Shown here one piece after another: positions 1-12,307 of a stretch of 64,000 nt of DNA. The stretch comes from Ischnura elegans (lineage: Eukaryota > Arthropoda > Insecta > Odonata > Coenagrionidae): NCBI RefSeq assembly GCF_921293095.1, contig NC_060251.1, positions 57,553,585 to 57,617,584 of the forward strand, in the 5' to 3' direction. The notes under the pieces are model-generated. The model did not search any database. It worked only from the letters and a program-made list of their open reading frames with translations, and was not told the origin of the DNA. Every line of letters begins with the position of its first letter. Positions within the stretch are counted from its first letter, which is position 1. Position numbers and translations under genes: made by a program.

Positions 1-564
1 ATACTTAATCTAAGTATATGAAAGTACATTTTAAAATAATGCATTGGGATTTGATTAATAGCGATTTATTATGGTAATTAAAACGGTTGAAATTTGTTTC
101 ATCTCTATTTAAGCAGTTTACCTCTGACTCTTCTTCCAATGTGGTTTTATTAATAATTAATTGTATCTTTTTAAAAATTGGAATTCTATTTAAGCAAAAT
201 CAATAACTTTGCGATAAAACCCGAAGAATGGTTTAAAAAAGTGTGAGCAAGCTCGCTCCAGACTAAGCCTCAGGTGATTGGTACTCAGGGTCCTTAGATA
301 ACTAGTCTCCCTGGTTTCTTTTTTCCAGCGAAAGTTTAACCGCCATTGCAGATGGCTTCCTCAGTTTACTTAAATGGAGCAAAGTGTAATACCTTTTGCA
401 ATGCTGGTGTCGTCAAATAATAATCGTAATGCAGAGTCGTCAACGAAAATGCATTTAAAATCCGAAGATTCAAGCATGATGGAGTGGAAGTCTTCCATAT
501 TGAAAAAATAACTTGCGGAAAATTGCAAGTATTTGTTTGAAAATGCATTTGCCTATGCACACGC
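1..564. other. no recognisable feature
   Basis: AT-rich sequence with short chance reading frames only. Nothing here resembles a gene, an RNA gene or a bounded element. Confidence 0.5.
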
Positions 565-765
565 GTGATAAAAAATTGTATCTTCGGCCGGAAAATCAAA
601 GGATCTGGTTTCGAATCCCGGTCAAGGCGAATGATTTTTCCCCTATGGAATATTGCACATTTATGCATTGCGGATGACTCCGTAAAGTTATCACCGTGGC
701 TAGTCCCCGAATACCAGAATCTATCACTCAGTTGCGGAATCCTCTGCTGGAAAGTTATATGAGAG
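565..765 (+). repeat. tRNA-derived SINE fragment (B-box half)
   Basis: The stretch GGTTTCGAATCCCGG near 608 is a good match to an RNA polymerase III B box and T-arm, followed by a non-tRNA body. No convincing A box or cloverleaf precedes it. It is read as the right half of a tRNA-derived SINE rather than a functional tRNA gene. Boundaries are approximate. Confidence 0.45.
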
Positions 766-845
766 CCGTTCCAATTATGATTTTTCTTTCAAAATGTTGG
801 GTAGGTGTGTGTTTGACTTTGAATACCTTCAACCTCCAGATACAG

Positions 846-1451
846 CTGGTGATGGAAAAATATAGATATCGATTATAATCGATAGTTGAGTTATAAATGC
901 CAAAGATAGAGAAAATCGAGTTCGAGCCTCGATCTTCGAGTTTCAATTAAAACTCGATTTTTCGACTTCGATCTTGACTATTTTGTTTTATTTCAGCAGC
1001 GTCATTGCCGGCCTATGATAACGTCATCCGTCCCGAGTGAAAGGCTTCTCTCTAATACTCGTAAAATTAGAAAGCAAGCCCTCTATCATGAAGAAAACAT
1101 CTCGATCAGTTGATTTTTCCTAAAAAAAATGTAGTGAAGCCAGATAGTGGTTATCCCAAAACTTAAATGTGCGTGCATTTTTTAATATTTACTACTAATA
1201 ATTCATGCATGTATTTTAAGTACATTTTATGGTGTTTTTTCTGAATCTCAAATGTGCATTTTGAGTGCTTTTCAAAATAATGATAAACATGTTTTTGTAC
1301 AAACTATATGTAAAGAAAATAACAGTTGATTTCTTCTATTAATCGATCTTTCAGGTCAAATTTCGATTTTTGCTAAAAAATCGAGTTTTTCATTTCGATT
1401 AACAATCGATAGCTCGAAAAATCGATTTTCACCGACATTTTTCCATCACTG
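846..1451. mobile_element. hAT-like non-autonomous element
   Basis: The two ends form an inverted repeat: GTGATGGAAAAATAT at 849 and the reverse complement of ATTTTTCCATCAC ending at 1450. Just inside both ends lies a palindromic ATCGAT-rich segment. The interior is non-coding and rich in TCGA motifs. Ends of the CAGTGATGG type are common in hAT miniature elements. I could not find a clean 8-bp target duplication, so the superfamily call is inference. Confidence 0.45.
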
Positions 1452-1971
1452 CAATAGTTACAGTCTGTCAATATGCTCCTGACATGTCGCAACCCTTGAT
1501 TTTCATGGGCAAGGACGTCTTCGCCTATTTTCTCCCTGGATTCTCGCCCGCATAGCCCTCATCTTGGGTCCCCTTTTGCTTTCTCTCCCGATGTCTCTCC
1601 TTTCCTTCTCAAGTTCCCTTCATCTTCATTTCCTGCCTCGTCCAAGTCACACGCGACATGCCCCGTCTTTTGTTCAGGTTAACCCATCAGTCTCCTGTCA
1701 CAGGGGCGACAGCGCACCAATTTCAAAATAAGTGACTGCCAATTGAAGGTCCGTCGGTGGCCCTGGCGTTGACCATTGGGAGAAAATCCGTTTTTTTCCC
1801 TTAGCTCACGCCTCTTCTACGTTTAATGGAGCTGCCGGAAATCTCTAGATATTTCGATCCCTCACTGTTCAATGGGATAATGAATGACATTTTTTTATTT
1901 GCATTAATTTTTAATCTTAAAACCATTACATTCCTTAGCCTGTGCTACGAAATCTCTTCCTCCTAGAGGAT
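1452..1971. other. no recognisable feature
   Basis: Moderately pyrimidine-rich non-coding sequence. No repeat boundary or coding signal was seen. Confidence 0.4.
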
Positions 1972-2440
1972 GATAATAATAAATCGACTTTTTGAGGCGA
2001 TATTAGGACTAGACAGTCCCATCTTCCATTTAACCCCACGCCATACATTAAATGTTTGCAGTTTAATACATTCAGGTAATGAATGACATTTTTTATTTGT
2101 TTTCATTTTTAACCTTAAAGCCATTTCATTCCTTTCCCGGTGCTTCGAAATCTCTTCTTCATAGAGGATTATAATAACAATAATAATAAACGACTTTATT
2201 TAGCGAGATTAGGACTAGAAAGTCCCATTTTCCATTTAACACCTCGCCATACCTTTGCAGTTTAATACATTGTCAAGTTCATCTTGAAATTGAATGCAGT
2301 CAATTATGGCAAAAGAGACATAGATTTACGTTTTTAAGAAACAACAAACAAAGTTCAAAGTGAACCAGGTTACATTTACCAAGTGTAGGAAGATGTGGAC
2401 AAACGTGGAAAAAACCTAAGGTTATAGACTTTCGTCCTTA
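1972..2440 (-). repeat. two LINE-like 3' tails with TAA microsatellite
   Basis: Two related segments (1972-2075 and about 2170-2440) begin with AATAATAA-type tails, then share the words TTAGGACTAGA and AGTCCCAT.TTCCATTTAAC. The same family recurs at 31545-31985 and, more diverged, at 39768. On the minus strand each ends in a (TTA)n tail, as the 3' end of a non-LTR retrotransposon does. No coding part is attached. The second copy shares a further stretch (ACGTGG.AAAAACCTAAGG, 2404-2421) with 31920. Confidence 0.5.
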
Positions 2441-2475
2441 TCGGAAAAAAATAGAGGATAGGATAATATGAAGTA

Positions 2476-2680
2476 AAAATGGAGGATAAAATTGTTTCAG
2501 GCTTGACGTGGTGGAAATACGATATACCCATGATAAAATGTAAAACACCTATAGTAATTTACATATTTTAATACACAAATCCACTGCCAACCATGGTTTC
2601 GACTCTTCGACAACCTTGAAAACGACCTAAAAGTGTTGACACCATAGTAACACACACACACTATTGTATTGGGCAACTAT
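2476..2680 (-). mobile_element. Penelope-type foldback element, degenerate
   Basis: On the minus strand the segment carries GTCGAAACCATGGTTGG (a hammerhead-like core with a palindromic stem III). It then has a tail CATGGGTATATCGTATTTCC and AAGCCTGAAACAATTTTAT. This tail is shared with the elements at 53000 and 32550. The opposite arm (CTTGAAAACGACC..., near 2615) is a diverged inverted copy. No target-site duplication was found. Confidence 0.5.
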
Positions 2681-2949
2681 GGGATATCCCGTTCATGTGT
2701 ACAGAAATAACCTGTACGAGTACGTGGCTACAGAAAGAACAAATCGAGCTCTCTCGTATGCTGACCCTTTACCCCGGATGTTAATATTATTGGATCGAAG
2801 TTGGTTAAACCCATTAAGCCCTGAAATTCTCATTTTGTGGAGAGTTCCGAAATTTGCAGCAGGTTTAACAGCTCGCCATTTTTATCTGTATTCTTATCTT
2901 CAAACCATTCCATTCGTACTCCGACTTTTCCGAAGTGTAGTCATTAGTC

Positions 2950-3720
2950 GAAGAAAGCAATTCATCAGATGCTACATAAGGAGCATGGGATGCTAAGGGA
3001 GCGAGATTTGGATGTTAACAGGTGCTGAGAAGTCAAGAGTGGAAGCAATTGAAATGTGGTGCTACCTAAGAATGAAGAAGATAAAAATGAATCGATCAAG
3101 TAAGTAATGAGGAAATGTTGAAAAGAGTGGGAGAAAAGAGAGCTCTTCTTAAAACCTAAAGGTAAATACGGGACAACTTATATGGCCACATTATGAGGGA
3201 TGATGACCTGATGAAAGCAATCGTAGGACAGGTAGAAGAGAGGAAGGGTAAGGGACGGCCGGCCGTACAGTAAGTTAACAGTATTATCAACACATACCAT
3301 TAAAAATTCGGAATTATTAACTGAATTTCGTTGATTTGGGAACAAACACTGAAATATTTCGTAAAAATCGCGCACTCAAAATATCCTAAATTTTTATTGA
3401 TTTTTGGCGAGCGATAAAAATTAAACAAAATAATTTTGGAAAAAAATAACTTCATTTTTACATGCCCAGGACATTCCAAAATTCTGATATACTATTCCCT
3501 GCGCGGAAATAAAAGTCGATATTTCGATTTTTGGTCATTTTTTTCTATTTCAGCCCACTGCGCGGCCCCGAATGAGTGAGATAGCACAAGTTATAAAGAA
3601 CGTAAAAGAGAGGGAATACGTAACTATGAAAACGCTAGCGGATAGGAGAGAGGAATAGAGAGCTGCGTCAAATCAATCTTAGGATTGTTGACTATGGATG
3701 ATGATGAGCCGTCATTTGGA
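2950..3720 (+). pseudogene. LINE reverse transcriptase C-terminal remnant, interrupted
   Basis: With frameshifts, the plus strand encodes the end of a non-LTR retrotransposon ORF: EAIEMW-like, then YLRMKKIKM, a segment like LLKT..KGKYG, and GHIMRDDDLMKAIVGQVEE ending in GKGRP at about 3261. Coding similarity resumes at about 3560 with RMSEIAQVIKNVKEREY and RREE, followed by in-frame stops. The same C-terminal block recurs at 17735-18240. About 290 bp of foreign AT-rich sequence separates the two halves. The copy is clearly dead. Confidence 0.65.
3261..3552. repeat. AT-rich insertion inside LINE remnant
   Basis: This block interrupts the LINE reading frame between GRP and RMSEI. CGGCC occurs on both sides and may be a short target-site duplication. 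The right end (TTTCAGCCCACTG) resembles a word repeated in the array at 18180-19370. No terminal inverted repeat was found, so the element type is unknown. Confidence 0.35.
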
Positions 3721-4479
3721 GTAGAACAAAATAATATGCTATGTTTCTCTCTGATTTGATCTATTTATTCGACTTCATTATTAGTGCTACCATAGGGAAA
3801 ATGTTTCCATCATAATGAGATCATATGTTTAGCTTAGGCAAAAAGTCTTGCGCCTTTGTTGGAATTGAACATCTCTTTTCACATGTTAGAGAAAATAAAA
3901 CAATTTTTCTTTATCTGTTTACAGCCCAATTATAGCATTTGGGAACAGATTTATAAAAAATCGTGAAGATTATATTTCGTACCTATGATTACTTTTACAG
4001 CTTCTGTTACAGTACATAAAGTATAGAAGTATTTTAAAGGGAATTGCATGTCTTGTGTGTACATTGGTCGTTAATTATGCCATTTCGAAAATTGGTTATT
4101 TTCATCACCTCTGTAGAGAGTATGCGGTTTATTCGATATTTTCCCTGCAATTGCTCTCAAATAACAAATGCAAATTTTTATTCGAAAGATAAATATATAT
4201 TACGATGTAAACTTAGTTTTTTGTTCTAGTATATATTTATTTTTCAAGCAATATCAAAGTTTTGTGGCGTGGGCCATTATGACAACAAGCTTGAAAACGT
4301 ATTTAAAAATTTTTGCTCGGGTTTTCTTCCGTAATATCTCTTGATTAGGTGTAAAATAAGTAAGATACTCAAAAAATAATAAAAATCAGTGGGTAAGTTA
4401 GTTCGGTCTATAAAGGGTTAAGGTTGGCCCTTAATTTTCTTCGACCAGACCTTGACTCCAATGGTGGGATTTGGTCATT
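3721..4479. other. no recognisable feature
   Basis: Strongly AT-rich non-coding sequence with no repeat boundary or gene signal. Confidence 0.4.
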
Positions 4480-5020
4480 AATTGCTTCCTAAGACCTTAT
4501 CTGAGTTTTTATGGAGCTACCTGGAGTTCGCAGCGTGTAGGCCGTTGTCCGTTACCGCTAGGAATAGTACGCCTGCGTATTTTGTCGATTTTATTTCCAC
4601 TCCTCTCTTTTTCCCGGTGTTTCCGCATCCCTTCCATATTCAGAAGTGGAGAGGACTAGTCCTTTATGATGTCCGATGCCTCCTTCTCTCACTTGTTAGC
4701 GGTCCAGATGTTTTCGGTGGACTTGTTTTTTTTTGTGTCGATGAGAGACACCTGCGAATGTTCCTTAAAGGGTTTGCGTCATCTCCTTCGTCCAGCCTTC
4801 AATAAACTGTCACAACATCATTGCGATTATGATCGAAGAGTGCCTCCGTAGGATGTGGGAGGTATTTCGCACATGCCTCTCCTCTCTTTTCCTAGACCGG
4901 ACTCCTACTTTTCCCCGCGGTCTATTCACCCCTCTCTATATAGTGACCCTAAATGACCACCCTATCCCATTTCCTACAAATCAATCAATCATCGACGCTT
5001 GCTTCAACTTTTTTTTGTTT
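4480..5020 (+). repeat. dispersed repeat, copy 1
   Basis: The part at 4737-4885 is alignable with 5553-5700. Shared words include GATGAGAG.CACCTG, CTTCAA.A..CTGTCACAACAT and GAAGAG..CTCCGTAG, at roughly 75 percent similarity by eye. The overlapping reading frames are not protein-like. The element type is unknown. Confidence 0.4.
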
Positions 5021-5552
5021 TCAAATTATTTCCTTTAATTTTGGAATTCCCTACCATCAAATATCAAATCATCATCCCTGTAATAATTTATTGAAAAAGT
5101 ATATAACTATTTAAAGATTCACATTTAATGTTGTTGAACTTTTATTTTATTGCTTAAAACTCTCATTGGGATTAATTATTCATTGTGGTTACCATCATTT
5201 TTTCATTAACATTATCTTAAATATGTCTATTGTTAGATTGTAGACCTTTATTATAAGCGAGTTATTTGTGTTTTTGAGTAGACTAAAATTTTATTATGCA
5301 TTTTTATGCAATTATTTTGTAAAATAATGTATTTACCATTGTTTTGCAATCTTGCATTGCCTTGATAATAAGAAATTGTAATCACACCATCGCAAATTCC
5401 TCCATTCATCACATATTTATGATATAATTTTGGCTCTCACTCTTTAGTCAAGCATGTATTCTGCTTCTATATTCGTCATTGAGCTTATAACAACAGCTAT
5501 AATTTAGGCTTACATTGGCTCATTTATTTAGACGACAAAGGTTATTTTTTGT
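5021..5552. other. no recognisable feature
   Basis: AT-rich spacer between the two copies of a dispersed repeat. Nothing else was seen. Confidence 0.4.
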
Positions 5553-5860
5553 GGCGATGAGAGGCACCTGAATATGTTTCCTTGCTGGTTCTTTTTTGTC
5601 TTCCCCCACGTCCACCCTTCAAAATGCTGTCACAACATTATAGCGAAGAGGACCGAAGAGTCTCTCCGTAGCACGTGGGGGTTGATTCGCCCATTACCTT
5701 CGCAGGTGCCTCCGTTTCCTCTCCTGCTTCACTAGATTTCCCTCCTTGTGACGTGTTTCCCTCGCCTGCGTTCATTCACGACCTTGTTATCCTTCATCAT
5801 GTCCCTGCCCTGTCTGGATCTGGCGATGTAAATTCGGCTCACACTCTTCCGTGCTAGACT
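5553..5860 (+). repeat. dispersed repeat, copy 2
   Basis: Diverged direct copy of 4737-4885, extending to about 5715, in pyrimidine-rich sequence. No coding function is evident. Confidence 0.4.
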
Positions 5861-8289
5861 TGGGCGTCGCTCAGTATAATGAAATCGGAAAGAGCTGGCC
5901 AAAACATCTTTTTTTTTAGTACATGATGTTGAGACTTTGCACAGTTGTTGGTGATCCATCATTACTATTTGATGACGCATACCTTTTTCGCAGGTTATTC
6001 TAACAAAGTACTTGGCCTCAAATTTGAACTAATACCATAAAATCGCCAGTATTTAATTTTTTCCGACATACATCATATTCAAGCTAATTTTACACATTTT
6101 TTTGGAATGCAATGCTGCCATGAATACAGAGCGGAATTACACGGTTCTTTGTTTTGTTAATTTTTCACACTCACGATCTAATATTGGTATTTGAGACGGA
6201 TAAAGAATAAAATGGCGGACTCTCGGAACTTTTGTGTATATGTAGGATTTTAAGAATATCAACGAAAAAAATAACGAAAATTTACAATAAAATTACTGCA
6301 ACGCCTCTGTACTGTAAATTCGAACAATCATGGTAATAGTTACAATAGCCATCGCGGTGGGGTCGTTCACTCATTGTCAGACCCGAAATCCTAACGCCCA
6401 ATTTTCCAGTAGATAACCTCATTGATGTTCTGGTTCATTTACTCGTTTAGGGAGAACCGGCCATTTTGGAATAGAATCGTTCACAAGAATATAAGCAAAG
6501 CGAATCACGCAAGATCGAGGACTGAGATTCTCCGACCCCCTGGAAAGGAATGTGTGACGTCATCAACTTATCTGCGGAAGGGTTAAGGCAGTCGACACTG
6601 AATAATTGCTCTAGTAGGTAAAGGAAATAAAACGGAAATAAAACTAATCGTCTATTTACTTTCCATGCTTTGTCACCACCGATAATTTGTAAAAAAAATG
6701 GCGAACGAGCCCTCATTCTTGAAGTGTGTGGGGTGAATTATAAAATCTCGTAGTTGAAATATTTTCGATGACTGATTCTATTCCTTTAAGAAATATGCTT
6801 AAAATGCTTCTCGGTCCATCAGTGAATGAATGATCCTTCTATCAGTGGATAATTGATCCATCGCACGTGACCCGCTTGCTGGTGAAAAATAATCCATCAC
6901 AGAAAGTGTCAAGCTACTCCTCCGCTTCTGTTTTCATTTTTGCGCTTCCGTATTGGGATCTCTCCTACGCACCGAACGTCATGAGAGCTTCAAATGGAGG
7001 AACCGTGCCATAAACACAGACCCAACCTTCATTTGGATGAGATTTACCCTTCGGGCCCCTCCGGACACCTCGCCACACGATATTAATAATTTAAAATTTT
7101 ATAAACCTTAAATAAATTTTACAAGGCAAGTGAGTATATGGGTAGGTTGATGGTATCACACCAAGATACTATGCACATTTTACACATAACAAAGTGCGAC
7201 ACATTAAAATTGACCTACATCTATATGCGTGGTGGAATACTAAGGCTAATAATAAGGCCTATAATGAAAGGGTACCTTTGTCATTTTCATATTCATTTAA
7301 TGAATAAGAAGCCTTTTTGCATAGAATTTTTTTTACCAGAAAAAGATTATTTTATTACCTTTCGTCGTTTCGATGTTGGTGAAATAATGAATTTCCGTGT
7401 AAAGTACACTTTTGGAATGTACTATAAATATTATTAGGATGTTTGGTTTGTCACGCCACCGAAATTTTGAGATATTAAAAACAAAATAACGTACCATGTG
7501 GGCAACGTAACATCTTTAAAATAGTTTACGTACCACTTGCTTCCGGTGTGCGTCGAAATCTTATGTATCGCGCACTCATGGCGGTTAATTTGTATCGTAT
7601 GGGCAATGTCAATATACCCACCGTCACTTGACCGAGTCTTTTCACAGATTTGGACGCGCTCTCGAACCTCTTCGAGTCTTTCTGCCCCGTAAAAACCTTT
7701 CTTCCTCAAGGATCCACTTCTTTTTCGTCTCCACCTTTTTCACGCGTCCTTCTCTTAAGCTTTTCTTCCTCTTTTATCTCGAGAGGAATAGTCCGTGCCC
7801 CACCCAATATCTCAATGTGCGTCTGTTTGACTTGAGGGCGGAGGAAGTGTTGAGTATTGGTGAGTGGAGGACTTTTCCTCCGACTAAGGGCTGCCGAAAG
7901 AATGCAACGCTCTCCTGTTGCACCGGGAATATTAACTCGGCCTTCTCTCGCCTCAAGAAACGCAGAAATTTTATTCAGACGGAAATATTCAGGTAGACAA
8001 GACGAAAAAATTGACATTGTATAATTATTTAATTTATGTCAAAATTCCGATTTTCATAAATGACGCATGACTTACGTTTAGGATCAATTGATGCTGAGTT
8101 TAGAGAAAGGAAAAATATGTTCCAATTTTATAATCAGTGAATATTAATTGTATCCAAAAAGTTACAGCAATGTATAAGTTTCCTCGGAAATTCTATTCAA
8201 ATGATTTTCCTGGTGACGAAATTTTTCTTTTTGCTTTTCAGGCTTAAATTACGTGGGTTTCTGCAAAGCCTTCATTCCTCTAATTGCAA
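5861..8289. other. no recognisable feature
   Basis: Mixed AT-rich sequence with a GC-richer patch at about 7620-7960. The longest frames there (about 100-120 codons, overlapping on both strands) have no recognisable motif and look like chance frames. Confidence 0.4.
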
Positions 8290-8590
8290 CTGTACGCTCG
8301 CCAAAAGTGAAAATAGTTAATGAAATGTAAATAATCATTGCAATTCCACATAAATTTAATACTGTATGACCAAGGATTCGACGTGGCACGTCATCATTTC
8401 GAGCCACGCACAAGTTGGCGTGATGTTAAAAATAGTGTAGTTAAATGGACCAAAGGTACCCAGAAGAATTTAAATAATAACTACATTTCTACACTTAGCG
8501 TTCATTTAATTAAAAGCATAGTCACCACCAGAGGACGACGTGCCACGTTGAAACAAAGATCGTCCAGTATTAAATTTATTTGAAATTAAA
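8290..8590. mobile_element. Penelope-type foldback element
   Basis: The two arms are inverted copies. The left arm, read on the minus strand (about 8395-8300), has GATGACGTGCCACGTCGAA then CAGTATTAAATTTAT. The right arm on the plus strand (about 8530-8580) has GACGACGTGCCACGTTGAAA then CAGTATTAAATTTAT. Each arm holds a GACGT/ACGTC-type hairpin followed by GAA, resembling stem II and the G12-A13-A14 part of a hammerhead core. Target-site duplications were not recognised. Confidence 0.5.
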
Positions 8591-9589
8591 AAAGTTTTTT
8601 TAAATTTTCATTATATTGATTCGATGCCATTAAGTCACGCCCGAGACAACGAATGAAAATAATAAAGTGTACGAAACGAAAGTAAAAAGACTACGTTATG
8701 TTTTAGGATTCGTGGGCAAAAATGTCCTGCCGACATGAGAATACCATTCCGCCGAGAAATCGCTGTGAGTAATTAGTGCCATGCGTTTCAGTGGGACGTT
8801 ACGGCCGGAACTAAAACCAGAGGAGTCTTTTTGGCGCACCGCATTCCGAGAGGCATTTATTTTTCACGAGTGGGCGGTCTCCGGAGATATTTTTCCTGGG
8901 AGCAAATGATCACAGTCTTCGCATCCCGCCGTGTGTCCGCAAGGGGGCGAAAGTAGGGACCATTATTTCGTAGTGATAAGAGGAGAATGCATGGGAGGCG
9001 ATTGATCGGTGCCCGAAAAATACCACTGTTCTAAACCGGCGAGATCAAACACTCTGGTGAACACTCTGCGTTTGTATGTGGTGGAATGATTTTTCACCCA
9101 GTGGAAAACCTTTTATCTTTTCGAAATTCATACATTAACATTAATGGAAGTCTTCAAACATAAATTAGGATGTTACATGGGCGGATGAGTAGAAGTTGGG
9201 ACTCATTGACTTCCCGTACGAAGCACCGAAATAACATTTTATCTTACATTTTCGCTTTCTATAAAACAAAAATGGACTTAATACTTGCCCTTGAAGTCAG
9301 TAAAAAATGAAAAAGTAGAACAGGTGAATTAAAATAATGATAATTAAAAAAATACACTTTTTAAATTTATAATACACTTATTAAGTGGAAATAATAAATA
9401 CTTTTTTATTGTTTAAAAAGCACACTTTTAATAAAAAAGTGTATTTTCGGTATATTTTATCAGCAAATTTCCTTTATTCCTTCTTGGGTCGGGTGTGAAT
9501 GTATTTTACGCGTCAAATTTTCATTAAAGGTAGATGTATAGCTGATTTCTAGGGTTATTCATATCATCATCCTGAAATATGGATTTTAA
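8591..9589. other. spacer with short repeats shared with 10.1-10.3 kb
   Basis: A stretch near 9012-9055 (ACCGGCGAGATCAAACACTC) is inverted at about 10140-10185. AATGGAAGT.(C)TCAAA.ATAAAT.AGG at 9146-9173 recurs directly at about 10277-10305. These flank the LINE copy at 9590-10005. No gene was seen. Confidence 0.4.
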
Positions 9590-10005
9590 ACCTGCCCATG
9601 AATAGGAAGGAGGACGAGAAAAGGCTGGAGGCGTTGGAGATGTGGATCTGGGGAAGAATGGAGGAGGTGAAGTGACGGAGAGGAGGAGGAACGACGAAGT
9701 GCTGGACATGGTGGGTGAGGAGAGGCAGCCTCTAAATGGGAAACGTAAGAGACATAAGTTATGAGTCGACGGAATACATAGCGGGGAGGGGATGTTGAAA
9801 GCAGTATTAGAGGGTAGAATTTTTGGTAAATTAAGGAGAGGAAGGGAAAAATAAGATTTTAGATAGAATGAAATGGAGTAGGCATATTTGTGAAGAGAAG
9901 AGGGAAGTCCATGAAGGGAGGAAGGACTGCCATAATATTTCTCAAATACACTATGCAAAACTACCTTAATCGGTTGAATACTTAAATAACGCAAACTAAC
10001 TTGGA
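9590..10005 (+). mobile_element. LINE 3' end (C-terminus and tail), degenerate
   Basis: The plus strand shows the eroded C-terminal block of a recurrent non-LTR retrotransposon family. It reads EVLDMVGEE then GEGMLKAVLEGRI, with stops, and ends in a conserved tail ACCTTAATCGG. Other copies of the family, in either orientation, lie at 15005, 15441, 24430, 27035 and 40630. The 172-codon minus-strand frame over this region is the antisense of the LINE and is not a gene. Confidence 0.6.
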
Positions 10006-10309
10006 GAAGCATGATTTTTTTCGCAATTAACCTGGACATCAAAAATTACTCACATGTCCGACTTTTCATTCATATTTGTGCGTTGTTAAAAAGTTTTCCG
10101 CTGGGAGAACAGTCTTCCCTGGGCATTCACACAATCATTGGCCGGAGTGTGTTTGATCTCGCCGGTTCCGAACTGCGGTATTTTTCCAGTCCACTATCAA
10201 TCGTCTTCCCTGCATTCTCCTCTAATCTCTATGAATAATGGTTTTTATCTATTCGGACTTCATATATTACCTCTAATGGAAGTTCTCAAAGATAAATAAG
10301 GTTCGTTGT

Positions 10310-11284
10310 CCAGCTTGAAGTATGGAATAGTGTTATTAAACCTGCCAAGTGAGCATCAATTTTTTTTCTTCACGACCATTATAACTCCTTTGACTTTATT
10401 TCAATGCCACCCTTAAATTACATGATATTTATTAGATTTTTGATCCGCCAGCAATAAAAGGTGACAATCTCTGTGAAAATTTATTCAATACTCGTTTCGG
10501 GTACACAAGCTATGCAATGGTTAGAGAATGGTGGATTAACCGACCAGCATTAAGGAATACTTGACTAGATAGGGGCGAGATCTTTTTCGAGTGGGGTGGG
10601 AAGTATTAGAGGAAATAAGTAATAGATTATTAGAGTATTAGAAGAATATTTTAGAAGATTATACTATTGTAATTATTATATATTATTAGAAGAATATCAG
10701 GAGTATTAGCTATAGTGTGCGTATTAGTATTTGTGAGTAGGGTGGTGTTTGATCCACTCAGGATAATTCCAAGCTAGAAAAACCCGATCTATGAGGGCTT
10801 AACTACTATGTTTAAAGTGCTTAAAATTTCATGAAGATCGTGGAATTGTCTTAAACATTTCAAACAGAAGCCCCCTGGGCCTTCTTACTGTTATAGGATA
10901 TTGTAAGAGGTGTCCTAAGTCTGTACCCGAGATCTCAACCCTGTACCCATGGATCAAATGCCTTTACCCGATAATGAAAGTACCCCGAGATAATTAAGGA
11001 TTGTTTTCTGGCTTGGTGCATGAGATGTTGTCACTTTACTCGCTCTGCGAGCTTCTAAAATCTCTTCGTTGAAACTCCTTGGGATGTATTTTGATACTTT
11101 GCTCCAAGTACTTGGTATTATTATTTTTATTTTAGATCCACAAATCAAAATCAAGTGCAAAAACATTACAAACTTTCTCAGGCTTATGCTCGCTGGACAC
11201 GCTATTGGTGCAGTACTTCGAGGGTAATAGACCACCCGACCAGCGTTCCCAGTCATGCAAAATTAGTAGAGGGTAAATTCCTTT
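10310..11284. other. no gene; low-complexity patch
   Basis: At 10590-10740 there is a low-complexity run built on TATTAGAAGAA. The remainder is AT-rich with no recognisable feature. Confidence 0.4.
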
Positions 11285-11440
11285 CCCTGGGTTCTTCACA
11301 CATGGAGAGATTTTCATGGGTTATCCTATGGCTTCAGGGGAAATCTGAACCCAGAACCCGTTGCGTTGATTTGATTCGAGGGCCTGTACTCAGTACACCT
11401 ACACATTCCTCACTTAAGGTGGCGGGATAATCCCCAGATT
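11285..11440 (-). repeat. SINE-like fragment with degenerate B box
   Basis: On the minus strand GGGTTCAGATTTCCCC is followed by TGAAGCCATAGGATA and an ACCCAGGGAA stretch. The same order of words (TTTCAAATCCCGAG, TGAAGCCTTAGGA, CCAGGGAA) occurs in the SINE at 56325. I read it as a diverged member of the same tRNA-derived family. Confidence 0.4.
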
Positions 11441-12307
11441 TGAGCTAAAATTCGCAGACGTGTTTATTTAATGATATTTAAGTTAAAATTGAAAATAAAT
11501 ATACTTCTCCCAGTTAGGTTAATAGGAATTTAATGGAAGTTTAACGTGCAGTGGTATGAAGTATGATTTAAATTACCCAATAAATCAGTTTGGAACGAAC
11601 AAATCGTCTTCTGGTGAAAACTAAATGCTTAAAATACGATTACACAGGATCCTAGGAAGAATTAAGGACCTTACCGATAAATCCATCGAAAAAAACACGT
11701 TATTGTGTAATTTTTACTACTGTCACGGGCATGTAGGTTTGTAACATTATAATCGCAAATTTCATCCTTTCCTTTTCCATCTTTTGTCATATTCTGTAAT
11801 TTCCGTTTCTAGCAGTGGTCACTAAATATGCCTAGCTAGAACAAGTGTGATTCCTTTCGCGGAAATTTATCCTCTGAAATTCTACATCGCATTATCAATA
11901 CGATAAGTGTGTCAGTGTGGGTTTCCGCAATGAGACATTTGTAAGTTTAATCGTGTTTTAAAGAAAGTAAACTGTAAGACAAAAATCTTTCGAGGCTTTT
12001 CTTCTCCGAGGTCACTGCCTCCCAAATTCTACGTATATTCTTCCCTTCTCCTTATCCTTCTCCATCCTTCCATTCAAAAAGAAGTCAATATTTTATGAAC
12101 TTAGTTATTAACATGGACTCTCAGAGATCTGTGAATATCCTTTCAACCGTCTTGAAAAAATAAATTAAAACAATTTCTCTTGGAAATATTTGATTTGTGT
12201 CGATTACATGCCGTCTCCATGTAGATGGAGGAAGCTATAGTATGCGTAGGAGTAAGGCCTTTAAGGAAGCACGTAAAGGGTAACATGAGCAGAGGAGTGG
12301 GCTGACA
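11441..12307. other. no recognisable feature
   Basis: AT-rich sequence without coding, repeat or RNA signals that I could see. Confidence 0.4.

Noticed and set aside
7138-7437. 99-codon frame as a gene
   Set aside because: AT-rich, with no motif, splice signal or conservation cue. It is consistent with chance.
9524-10042. 172-codon minus-strand reading frame
   Set aside because: It is the antisense of a LINE C-terminal copy. The same antisense words recur at 15005, 24430 and 40630.
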